64,000 bases of DNA from Pseudomonas sp. RIT-PI-AD (GTDB lineage: Bacteria > Pseudomonadota > Gammaproteobacteria > Pseudomonadales > Pseudomonadaceae). The stretch is from the NCBI RefSeq assembly GCF_025642785.1, contig NZ_JANZKU010000022.1:17553-81552 (forward strand). Direction: 5' to 3'. Below, piece after piece: positions 18,013 through 25,914 of the stretch; positions within the stretch are counted from its first letter, which is position 1; the number at the start of each line of letters is the position of its first letter. A program made the translations under genes and the position numbers. The notes under the pieces are model-generated. The model ran no database searches, was not told the DNA's origin, and saw only the letters and a list, made by a program, of their open reading frames with translations.

Positions 18013-19590
18013 TCATTCGTCGCTCGTCGCGTCCGGCCGGTAGCCCAGGCGCAGGCCGCCCCAATGCCGGCCCTTGACGAAGATCGGCACCGAGAGATCG
18101 TGCATCAGCTCGCCGGTGTCGCGCATGTAGGTCTGCAGCAGCAGGGGCTGCTGGTGGCTGCCGCAGCGGATGCCGGTGCGGTCGTCGAACAGGCGCTTGC
18201 TGCGGCTCTTCAGCATGTCCACCGCCGGATCGCCGCTGGGCGGCCGGGCGAAGGCGTTGTTATGGGTCGGCACGTAGCCTTCCGGGGTGCTGGCGATGGC
18301 GAACACCAGGCCTTCGTGGCGGCTCAGCAGGGGCTCCTGGATCGCCGGCAGCACCTGGTCGGTGTAGCCGTCGAACTGCGTGCGGTACTTGCAGGGCGAG
18401 GTGTTCGGGATCGGCTGGTAGCGCCGGTCGAACAGGGCGTCGAGGCCGATGCGCCCGGCCTCCACGTCCGCCTCGAAGCGGGCGGCGATGGCCGCCGCGC
18501 CCTCCCGCGCCAGGTCGTAGATGCGCTGGTGATAATCCTCCAGGCCGACCGAGGCGAGCTGCTCGCTGACCCGCTCGGCCTGGCCCACCAGGTGCGCCGC
18601 GGTTTCGTCCAGGCGGTGGGTCTGGGTTTCGCTGGCGTGCACCGCGTCGCGCAGGCGCGCCAGCGCCTCGAACAGGCTGGCCAGGCGCTGATGGTTGCTC
18701 TCGGTGCCTGCGGCGATCTGCGCCACCTCGTGCTCCACTTCGCCGGCGAGGCCGGCGATACCCTGCAAATACTGGCCGGTCTGCTCGATCTGCTGCGCCG
18801 CCTCGCCCAGCTCGCGGCTCTGCTGCTGGATATGGCTGACCACCGCGACGCTCTGGGTACGGATGTCGGCGATCATCTGGCCGACTTCCCCGGTGGCGCT
18901 GGCGGTGCGCCCGGCCAGGCTGCGCACCTCGTCGGCGACCACCGCGAAGCCGCGTCCCTGCTCGCCGGCGCGGGCCGCCTCGATGGCGGCGTTCAAGGCC
19001 AGCAGGTTGGTCTGGCTGGCGATCGACTGGATCACCCCGGTGACCTGCTCGATCTGCTCGGTGCGCGCGCTGAGGCCGTCGATCAGCGCGCGGCTGTCAT
19101 CGCTCTGGGCGCTCAGGCGCTGCATCAGCTCGATGGCGCGCTGCAACTCGCCCTGGCCGTCGAGGCTGCGGCTGCGTACCCCATGGGCGGCGTTCAGGGT
19201 CTGCTCGGCGCGCTGGGCACTGTCCTCCTCGGTGTGGGTCATCGCCTCGGCGTCGCTGCTCAGTTGCACCACCGCCTGGGTCTGCGCCTGCAATTCGCCG
19301 GTCAGCCGGCGCACGGCGAAGGCCACTTGGGCGGCGGACAACGCGGTCGCGCTGGTGGAGCGCGACAGGCGCGCGGTCAGCGCCTGGCTGGTCGGAACGG
19401 CCGCGGACGCATGCGCCGCCGGCTCGGCGCCGCGCGCGGGCACGAACCAGGGCCACAACGCCAGCAGCAGGTAAATCGGCGCCAGCCAGGGCAATGGCAG
19501 CGCCCAGTACCAAGTGGCGCCCAGCAGCGCGATCAGGCCGAGCGCCTGGAGGCAGGGAGCGACGGCGGAACGGGTGAAGGAAAGGCGCAT
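18013..19590 (-). CDS. Methyl-accepting chemotaxis protein with C-terminal sensor
   Basis: A 525-residue chemoreceptor. Two closely spaced membrane segments (about 10-48) lie at the N-terminus with almost no periplasmic loop. A signalling coiled coil follows, with the strongly conserved hairpin tip [35 protein letters not shown] (about 187-221). After the signalling domain, residues 350-525 form an extra domain ([18 protein letters not shown], then a Cache/PAS-like region with [18 protein letters not shown] and [16 protein letters not shown]). Input is therefore likely cytoplasmic and C-terminal. The start was set at MRLSFTRS because the longer frame adds an unlikely leader before the first membrane segment. 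Not linked to che genes here. Confidence 0.88.
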   Translation of the reverse strand: MRLSFTRSAVAPCLQALGLIALLGATWYWALPLPWLAPIYLLLALWPWFVPARGAEPAAHASAAVPTSQALTARLSRSTSATALSAAQVAFAVRRLTGELQAQTQAVVQLSSDAEAMTHTEEDSAQRAEQTLNAAHGVRSRSLDGQGELQRAIELMQRLSAQSDDSRALIDGLSARTEQIEQVTGVIQSIASQTNLLALNAAIEAARAGEQGRGFAVVADEVRSLAGRTASATGEVGQMIADIRTQSVAVVSHIQQQSRELGEAAQQIEQTGQYLQGIAGLAGEVEHEVAQIAAGTESNHQRLASLFEALARLRDAVHASETQTHRLDETAAHLVGQAERVSEQLASVGLEDYHQRIYDLAREGAAAIAARFEADVEAGRIGLDALFDRRYQPIPNTSPCKYRTQFDGYTDQVLPAIQEPLLSRHEGLVFAIASTPEGYVPTHNNAFARPPSGDPAVDMLKSRSKRLFDDRTGIRCGSHQQPLLLQTYMRDTGELMHDLSVPIFVKGRHWGGLRLGYRPDATSDE

Positions 19591-19653
19591 TCGGGGTCTC
19601 GCGCGTATCGAAAGATAGCCCTGAGTGTGGCCGCTACCCACCGACCTGGCCAG

Positions 19654-20664
19654 TCAGTGGGACAGACAGTCGCGATACTGGCTCGGGCTCTGCCCGGTCC
19701 AGCGCTTGAAGGCGCGGCTGAAGCTGTTGGTGTCGGCGAAACCGAGCAGGTAGGCGATCTCGCCGATGGAGCGGCGCGGGTCGCGCATGTGCACCAAGGC
19801 CAGTCCCTGGCGCGTATCGCCGAGCACCTGTTCGTAGTGGCTGCCTTCGTCGGCCAGGTGGCGTTGCAGGCTGCGCAGGCTCAGGTGCAGCGCCTGGGCG
19901 ATGCGCTCGGCGGAAGGCTCGCCATCCGGCAGCCGCGCCTCCAGGCACTCGCGCACCCGGCGGGTCCAGGTGGGCGGGTGCAGCTGCTCCAGGGTGCGCT
20001 GCAGCACCGTCTCGTTGTGCTCGGCGAGTTCGCGGTTGCCATCCTCCAGCGGCCGTTCGAAATCGACCCGGGCGAAGCGCAGCAGGTTGTCCGCCGCGCC
20101 GAAGCTCAGCGGCGCGCGGAATGCCGCGTGCCAGGGAGCCGGATCGGCCGGCGGCGGACGCCGCAGGAAGACCGCCAGCGGCGCGTAGTCGCGGCCGAGG
20201 CGGCTGCGGCAGGTGCGCACGTAGATCGCGGCGAAGGCATCGACCGCCTCGGCAGCCGGTTCCGGGCTGCCCGGCGGCACGCGCAGGTGGAACTCGTAGG
20301 CCTCGCCGACCCGGGTCAATTCCAGCTCCAAGGCATCGCTGACCACCCGGTGATAGCGGGCGATGCGCTCGAACACATCGCACAGCCGCTCGCTGGCGAT
20401 CAATGCATAGCCCAGGGCGTGGAAGGTGGTGGGGCCGACGAAGGCGGAGACCTTGAGGCCCAGGGCCGGGTCGTCGCTGGCCGCCACCGCCAGGTGCCAG
20501 AGGCGGGTCGTGGCCGACAGCGGGTAGCGTGCGTTGGGATCGTCCATCAGGGCCGGGGCCAGCCCCGCCGCACGGCACAGCGCGGCGCTGTCCAGGCCGA
20601 GCGCATCCAGTTGCTTGCGCAGGGCGCGGGTCCAGCTGGCCAGGGTGGTGGGCTCGGGAATCAT
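19654..20664 (-). CDS. AraC-family regulator (Arabinose_bd type)
   Basis: A 336-residue regulator. The N-terminal part (about 20-205) matches the Arabinose_bd-type sensing domain found in OruR- and ArgR-like Pseudomonas regulators. The C-terminal 100 residues hold two helix-turn-helix motifs, the second being IGEIAYLLGFADTNSFSRAFKRWTGQSPSQYR. It is divergent from a desaturase gene, 106 bases apart, and a pair of 10-base direct repeats lies in the gap directly before its start codon. It probably controls the desaturase in response to a fatty acid or lipid-related signal (inference from position). Confidence 0.9.
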   Translation of the reverse strand: MIPEPTTLASWTRALRKQLDALGLDSAALCRAAGLAPALMDDPNARYPLSATTRLWHLAVAASDDPALGLKVSAFVGPTTFHALGYALIASERLCDVFERIARYHRVVSDALELELTRVGEAYEFHLRVPPGSPEPAAEAVDAFAAIYVRTCRSRLGRDYAPLAVFLRRPPPADPAPWHAAFRAPLSFGAADNLLRFARVDFERPLEDGNRELAEHNETVLQRTLEQLHPPTWTRRVRECLEARLPDGEPSAERIAQALHLSLRSLQRHLADEGSHYEQVLGDTRQGLALVHMRDPRRSIGEIAYLLGFADTNSFSRAFKRWTGQSPSQYRDCLSH

Positions 20665-20665
20665 G

Positions 20666-20696
20666 CAGGTTGGCGCGTCCGGTCAACAGGTTGGCG
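20666..20696. promoter_or_regulatory. 10-base direct repeats, AraC-type operator candidate
   Basis: CAGGTTGGCG occurs at 20666-20675 and again at 20687-20696, a centre-to-centre distance of 21 bases, two helical turns. AraC-family proteins bind such in-phase direct repeats with their two helix-turn-helix units or as dimers. The repeats lie between the araC-type gene start (20664) and the desaturase start (20771). Confidence 0.6.
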
Positions 20697-20770
20697 TGCT
20701 CGGCCGGGCGCGCAGGCGCGTCGGCTCGCAGACTGGGTGCAGGAACCCCATACAAGAAGAGGATGCGAGC

Positions 20771-21838
20771 ATGACCCCTACTCCCGCAAGCCATTCGCCG
20801 CAGAATGACCGGCAGCGATCGGAGCGCATTCGCCAGGTGGTAGCCGCCCGCGGCGACGAACTGCGCCGACGTTATCCGCTGCTGCGTCACCAGGACGCCC
20901 TCGGCGCCGGCATCCTGACCTTCACCCTGTTGGGGATGCTCGGCAGCGCCTGGCTCTACCTGGAAGGCGCGCTCGCCTGGTGGGCGTCCCTGGCACTCAA
21001 CGCCTTCCTCGCCTCGCTGACCCACGAGCTGGAACACGACCTGATCCACTCCATGTACTTCCGCAAGCGTCGCGTGCCGCACAACCTGATGCTGGCGTTG
21101 GTCTGGCTGGCGCGGCCGAGCACCCTCAACCCCTGGATCCGCCGCCACCTGCACCTCAACCACCACAAAGTCTCGGGCACCGAGGCGGACATGGAGGAGC
21201 GCGCCATCACCAATGGCGAACCCTGGGGGCCGGCGCGCCTGCTGATGGTCGGCGACAACCTGATGTCGGCGCTGATCCGCCTGCTGCGGGCGAAGCGCTG
21301 GTCCCACAAGAAGAGCATCCTGCTGCGCACGCTGAAGGTCTACGCGCCCCTGGCGCTGCTCAACTGGGGCACCTGGTACCTGTTCCTCGGCTTCCACGGG
21401 ATCGACGCGGCGAATGCCGCACTGGGCGCGCCGGTGGCCTGGTCGACGACCACCCTGGAGGTCATGCGCATCGTCGATATCGCCGTGGTGGTGCTGGTCG
21501 GGCCCAACGTGCTGCGTACCTTCTGCCTGCATTTCATCAGTTCCAACATGCATTACTACGGCGACCTGGAGGCCGGCAACCTGATCCAGCAGACCCAGGT
21601 GCTCAACCCCTGGTGGCTGTGGCCGTTGCAGGCGTTCTGCTGCAACTTCGGCAGCACCCACGGCATCCACCACTTCGTGGTCAAGGAACCCTTCTACATC
21701 CGCCAGATGACCGCCCCGGTGGCCCATCGAGTGATGCGCGAGATGGGCGTGCGCTTCAACGATTTCGGCACCTTCGCCCGCGCCAACCGCTGGCGCCGCC
21801 AGGAACGGCCGGCCACCGGCCAGGCCCATGCCAGCTGA
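20771..21838 (+). CDS. Membrane fatty acid desaturase / hydroxylase family protein
   Basis: A 355-residue di-iron membrane enzyme, distinct from DesA. Histidine clusters are HELEH (85-89), HLHLNHH (126-132) and HGIHH near residue 300, which fits the FA_desaturase superfamily. Hydrophobic segments lie at about 45-85, 105-118 and 190-260. The start ATG at 20771 has AGAGGA 8 bases upstream. The spacing of the boxes differs from acyl-CoA delta-9 enzymes, so the substrate may be a lipid or a different chain position. It is divergently paired with an AraC-type regulator, so expression is probably inducible. Confidence 0.85.
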   Translation: MTPTPASHSPQNDRQRSERIRQVVAARGDELRRRYPLLRHQDALGAGILTFTLLGMLGSAWLYLEGALAWWASLALNAFLASLTHELEHDLIHSMYFRKRRVPHNLMLALVWLARPSTLNPWIRRHLHLNHHKVSGTEADMEERAITNGEPWGPARLLMVGDNLMSALIRLLRAKRWSHKKSILLRTLKVYAPLALLNWGTWYLFLGFHGIDAANAALGAPVAWSTTTLEVMRIVDIAVVVLVGPNVLRTFCLHFISSNMHYYGDLEAGNLIQQTQVLNPWWLWPLQAFCCNFGSTHGIHHFVVKEPFYIRQMTAPVAHRVMREMGVRFNDFGTFARANRWRRQERPATGQAHAS

Positions 21839-21959
21839 GGCCGGCCGAGGGCGCGCGCCACCGCAATGGAAATTCTCGGCGCATGCCCGGACTTTTTGAG
21901 TTGCCCGCCGAGGCCGCGGCGGGCGCAAATGCACGGGTTTCTTCCCGTTGGAGTTTCCC

Positions 21960-23180
21960 GTGCCCTGCTTTTTCCCCCGCCACGAGGCGATCTGGCTGAT
22001 CGCCGCCGCGATCCTCACCGGTCTCAACCTGCGTCCATCGATGGCCGCCATCGGCCCCCTGCTGGGCCCGATCCGCCGCGAACTCGGTTTCGACTACAGC
22101 ACCGCGGCCCTGCTCACCCTGCTGCCGGTGACCACCATCGGCCTGGCGATGTTCGTTGGCCTGGGCATCGCCCGCCGCGTCGGCGAGCGGCGCAGCCTGC
22201 TGGCCGCCCTGTTGGCGATCGGCCTGGCCAGCGCGCTGCGCCTGTTCACCCAGGGCATCCTCGACCTGCTGCTCAGCGCCGCCCTCGCGGGCCTCGGCAT
22301 CGCCCTGGCCCAGGCCCTGCTGCCGGCCTTGCTGAAAGCCCGCTGCGGCGAGCGGGTGGCCCTGGCGATGGGCCTCTACGTCACCGCGATCATGGCCGGC
22401 GCGGCCCTGGCCGCCAGCCTGGCGCCGAGCCTCGCGGAGCTCGCCGGCGGCTGGCGCGGCGCCCTCGGCTGCGCGGCCCTGTTGGTGCTGCCGGCCCTGG
22501 CGGGCTGGCTGATGCTGCCGCGACAGGCCCTGCACCTGCCAGCGGTCGACGCCGGCCTGGGACAACTGCGCTACTGGCGCCACGGGCGCAGCTGGCTGCT
22601 GGCGCTGTACTTCGGCCTGGGCACCGCCAGCTACACCTGCGTGCTCGCCTGGCTCGCGCCCTTCTACGTGGAACTGGGCTGGGCACCGCAGCGCGCGGGG
22701 CTGTTGCTGGGCTTCCTGACCACCATGGAAGTGGTTTCCGGGCTGGTCGCCCCGACCATCGCCAACCGCAGCCGTGATCGCCGCCCGGTGCTGGTTGGCT
22801 TGCTGCTGCTGTTGTGCGGCGGGCTGGTCGGGCTGGTCTGGGCTCCGCTGCAAAGCCCCTGGATCTGGGCGGCGCTGCTCGGGCTGGGGATCGGCGGGCT
22901 GTTCCCGCTGAGCCTGATCGTCTGCCTGGATCACCGCGATGATCCGCGCCAGGCGGGCGGCCTGGCCGCCTGGGTGCAGGGCGTCGGTTACCTCATCGCC
23001 GGCCTGTCGCCCTGGCTCGCCGGCTTGCTGCGCGACGCCCTGGGCCACTTCTCCAGCGCCTGGCTGGCCCTGGCCGGGCTGATGTTGTTGCTGATCGGCC
23101 TGAGCCTGTGCTTCGACCCGGTGCGCTACCCGCGCCTGTTCCGGGAAGCGGCACCGCGCGAGCGTCCACGCCCGTGCTGA
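21960..23180 (+). CDS. MFS transporter, CynX/NimT-like
   Basis: A 406-residue transporter with 12 predicted membrane segments. The N-terminus LIAAAILTGLNLRPSMAAIGPLL is characteristic of the cyanate/2-nitroimidazole (CynX/NimT/YeaN) branch of the major facilitator superfamily; LRP near residue 24 is its hallmark. The GTG start at 21960 was chosen because GGAG at 21950-21953 lies 6 bases upstream; a TTG at 21948 is also open. The stop overlaps the start of the following small membrane gene by 7 bases. The substrate is unknown. Confidence 0.87.
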   Translation: MPCFFPRHEAIWLIAAAILTGLNLRPSMAAIGPLLGPIRRELGFDYSTAALLTLLPVTTIGLAMFVGLGIARRVGERRSLLAALLAIGLASALRLFTQGILDLLLSAALAGLGIALAQALLPALLKARCGERVALAMGLYVTAIMAGAALAASLAPSLAELAGGWRGALGCAALLVLPALAGWLMLPRQALHLPAVDAGLGQLRYWRHGRSWLLALYFGLGTASYTCVLAWLAPFYVELGWAPQRAGLLLGFLTTMEVVSGLVAPTIANRSRDRRPVLVGLLLLLCGGLVGLVWAPLQSPWIWAALLGLGIGGLFPLSLIVCLDHRDDPRQAGGLAAWVQGVGYLIAGLSPWLAGLLRDALGHFSSAWLALAGLMLLLIGLSLCFDPVRYPRLFREAAPRERPRPC

Positions 23181-23500
23181 GGGCGCACCTGTGCATGCTG
23201 CTCTGGGCATTGCTGGTGGCGCTGTCGTTCTTCGCCGCCGCGCAGGTCGATCCCGGCCTGGACGCGCTGCCGCTGAGCGCGACCCTGGCGACCTTCTGGT
23301 TGCTGCACCGCGCCATCGAACGCCTGCCGCCGGCCACGGTCATCGCCTACAGCTACCTGAGCGGGCTGTTCGCCCTGCTGTTGCAGGCACTCGGGTTCGG
23401 CCGCACAGCCTCGCCCCTGGCCGGCAGCGGCGCGGGGCTGATCCTGGTGGGCATGGCCTGGCTGATCCGGCGTAGCGGGAGAACGAGCCCGACGGGCTGA
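23174..23500 (+). CDS. Half-size EamA/DMT-like membrane protein
   Basis: Reading from GTG at 23174 gives 108 residues with three to four hydrophobic segments. The C-terminal part (LPPATVIAYSYLSGLFALLLQALGFG, then GAGLILVGMAWLIRRSG) is patterned like one EamA repeat of drug/metabolite transporters, which normally have ten segments in two repeats. The start overlaps the MFS stop (GTGCTGA), so it is translationally coupled. It could be a partner subunit or a reduced transporter. No frameshift remnants of a second half were seen. Confidence 0.6.
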   Translation: MLRAHLCMLLWALLVALSFFAAAQVDPGLDALPLSATLATFWLLHRAIERLPPATVIAYSYLSGLFALLLQALGFGRTASPLAGSGAGLILVGMAWLIRRSGRTSPTG

Positions 23501-23565
23501 ACGCGGGCCTTGCCGGCCCCGCCGCGGCGCGCTTTGATGGCGCACCCTTTCCGCGGAACCGCCCC

Positions 23566-24486
23566 ATGCTCGCGAACAGCCTGCGCAAGATCGATCTCCA
23601 GGACCTGCAGGTATTCCTCGAAGTGTTCGAACGGCCGAACCTCAGCGAGGTGGCCGAAACCCTCAGCCTGAGCAGTTCGACGGTCAGCTATTGCCTGAAG
23701 AAACTGCGCGCCAGCTTCGCCGACGACCTCTTCGTCGCCACCCGCGGCGGCATGCAGCCGACCCGCAAGGCGCAAGCGATGCGGCCCCACGTCAAGGACA
23801 TGCTCGCCCGCGCGCAGCTCTGCCACGGCGCCGCCGGCGACTTCGACCCGGCACACGGCGCGCGGCATTTCCGCCTGTGCGCGCCGGAGTACTTCGAGCT
23901 GGTGATCCTGCCACGCCTGTTGCAGCGGTTGAACGCCTTCGGCTACCCGGTCAGCCTGGACATCCAGCGGCTCGGCCGGGACATTCCCGCCGACCTCCTG
24001 CTCGACGGCGACCTGGAACTGGCCCTTGGCTTCGGCCCGTACCAGCATCGGGTGCATCCGGAACTGATCGCCGTGGCCCTGCTGAAGGACAACCTGCTCT
24101 GCGTACAGGATCGCCACGCGCCGCCGGTCAACGACCTCGACAGGTTCTGCGCGCGGCCCCAGGTGTTCCCCACGCCCTGGGATTCCGAACGCAACATGAT
24201 CGACGGCTGGCTCCAGCAGAGCGGCCGCAGCCGACACATCGCCGCCCACGCCAACAGCTACCTGGCCGCGCTGCAGCTGATCCCCGCCAGCGAGAGGCTG
24301 CTGGTGCTGCCCGCGCGCATCTATCAATTGCTCGGCGATTCGGCGACCCGGGCCAGCCCGATCCAGCTGGACTTGCCGGCTTTCTCCCTGGAGATGTACT
24401 GGGCGCGCCCGTTCGACCATGACCCGGCGAACATCTGGCTGCGCGAGCAGGTGTTCAACGTCTGCGCCGAGGCCGGGTTTCTCTGA
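23566..24486 (+). CDS. LysR-family regulator, NodD/SyrM-like
   Basis: 306 residues. The N-terminus LRKIDLQDLQVFLEVFERPNLSEVAETLSLSSSTVSYCLKKLR is the diverged helix-turn-helix of the NodD/SyrM-like branch, with DDLFVATRGGMQPTRKA after it. The effector domain spans about 95-300. It follows the MFS/DMT-like pair on the same strand with a 65-base gap and probably regulates that pair. The effector is unknown. Confidence 0.88.
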   Translation: MLANSLRKIDLQDLQVFLEVFERPNLSEVAETLSLSSSTVSYCLKKLRASFADDLFVATRGGMQPTRKAQAMRPHVKDMLARAQLCHGAAGDFDPAHGARHFRLCAPEYFELVILPRLLQRLNAFGYPVSLDIQRLGRDIPADLLLDGDLELALGFGPYQHRVHPELIAVALLKDNLLCVQDRHAPPVNDLDRFCARPQVFPTPWDSERNMIDGWLQQSGRSRHIAAHANSYLAALQLIPASERLLVLPARIYQLLGDSATRASPIQLDLPAFSLEMYWARPFDHDPANIWLREQVFNVCAEAGFL

Positions 24487-24584
24487 ACCTCCCTGCCTGG
24501 CTCGGCGAGGCCTCATGGCGAAGCGTCGCGTCCCCCGGCGGCTCCCGTCACACCCAACCCGCGCGCGCCGTCCTTGCGTAGCCC

Positions 24585-25775
24585 CTAGGCGGCCACGCTC
24601 GGCTCGGGCATCCGCTTCAGCACCGCGGGCTCCAGCCGCAGCAGGCGCGCGGCCTTGTGCGCGGCCAGCGCGTCGAAGGGTCGCTCCGCGCCCCACTGCG
24701 CGGCCTGGGCCGCCAGGTGCATGACCAGCGCCTCGCGGGAATACACCCCGCCGCCCAGTTGATAGGCCGCGCCGATCAGTTGGCGCAACTCCAGCGGTAG
24801 CCGCCAGCGGGTGCGCAGGGCGCCGCCATAGGCGGCGGCGAATTCGTCCAGGCAGGCCTGGACTTGCCTGCCGTGCAGGACGCCGCCGCTGCGCTGCCAG
24901 TCCTGCAGGGTACGCAACAGGCTGAGATCGCCCAGCCGGTGCAACAGCCCGGCGGTGTAGCACCGCTCGGCGTCCGCCTCCACCTGCAGCGCCAGCCAGT
25001 GGGCCAGCTCGGCGGTGCGCAGGGACAGCCGCCACAAGCGCGAACCGGCCGGTACCAGCAGCGGGTCGTCGAGGCGCACGCCGCGCTCCAGGGCCAGGCC
25101 CAGGGCGAGGTTGAGGCTGGTCCGGGTGCCCAGCCGGGCCAGCGCCTGGGCCAGGGTCTGGCAGGGACTGCCACGCTGTTGGGCGGCGCTGTTGGCGCCG
25201 ACGATCAGCCGCGCGGTGAGTTGCGGATCGTCGCGCATCGAGCGTTCCAGCTCGGCCAGGTCGGTCTGCGCGGTCGACAGGCAGAGCCGCAGGCGCGCCT
25301 GCACCGGCGCCAGCAAGGGCGCACCGGCCGCCGACCCGCGCTGCGCCGCCAGGTACCCGGCCAGGTCGCACGGGGCTGCCACCGTCGGCGCGACCGGCAG
25401 CACCCGGCGCAGGCGCTTGAGCAGGTCCTCGACATCGAAGGGCTTGGCCAGATAGGCGGTGGGCCCCAGCGACACGGCGGCGCGCACGCTGGAGGCGTCC
25501 ACCTTGTCGGAGAGCAGGAAGAACGGCAGGTCCCCGCGGTGCCGCTGGCGGACTTCGCGCAGCAGGTCGAGCCCACCCACGCCGGGCAGCTCGCAGGCGG
25601 CGATCAACAGGTCGGGCGGGTCCTGCCGGTAGTGGTCGAGCACCTGGCGGCCGTCCGCAACGGCGAGGACCTGGGCATCGTGGCGTACGTCACGCACCAG
25701 GCGGGAAAGGAGTTCGGCGAGGGTGGGGTCCGGCTCGGCGATCAGAACCGTCGGGGTCCGGGCAAACGCAGTCAT
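24585..25775 (-). CDS. HDOD protein with degenerate receiver domain
   Basis: 396 residues from ATG 25775; a longer frame upstream has no support. Residues 8-125 have the receiver fold: VLIAEPDPTLAELL at the acidic pocket and a C-terminal YLAKPFD with the conserved lysine. The phospho-acceptor position is Ala60 (PDLLIAACELPG, where the family has Asp), so phosphotransfer is not expected. Residues about 145-350 form an HDOD domain (LAELERSMRDDPQLTARLIVGANSAA, then CYTAGLLHRLGDLSLL), a catalytically silent HD-like signalling module. Stand-alone gene; likely partners are c-di-GMP or chemosensory pathways, by family analogy. Confidence 0.85.
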   Translation of the reverse strand: MTAFARTPTVLIAEPDPTLAELLSRLVRDVRHDAQVLAVADGRQVLDHYRQDPPDLLIAACELPGVGGLDLLREVRQRHRGDLPFFLLSDKVDASSVRAAVSLGPTAYLAKPFDVEDLLKRLRRVLPVAPTVAAPCDLAGYLAAQRGSAAGAPLLAPVQARLRLCLSTAQTDLAELERSMRDDPQLTARLIVGANSAAQQRGSPCQTLAQALARLGTRTSLNLALGLALERGVRLDDPLLVPAGSRLWRLSLRTAELAHWLALQVEADAERCYTAGLLHRLGDLSLLRTLQDWQRSGGVLHGRQVQACLDEFAAAYGGALRTRWRLPLELRQLIGAAYQLGGGVYSREALVMHLAAQAAQWGAERPFDALAAHKAARLLRLEPAVLKRMPEPSVAA

Positions 25776-25914
25776 GGAAGGGTTCCGCAGGCAGGAAAAC
25801 GGGCCGTCCTGGCGACGGACCGGGGCGATAGCCACCCACCCGCAGCCTAACCGAGCGCCCGCAACGCGACCATGCGACCAATAGCCTGATGGCGGGTCGG
25901 CCGCGAATGTGGCC

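Noticed and set aside
17935..20808. A 957-codon open frame on the plus strand opposite the chemoreceptor and AraC genes
   Set aside because: It is antisense to two well-supported genes and shows no recognisable domain; long antisense frames are expected at this G+C.
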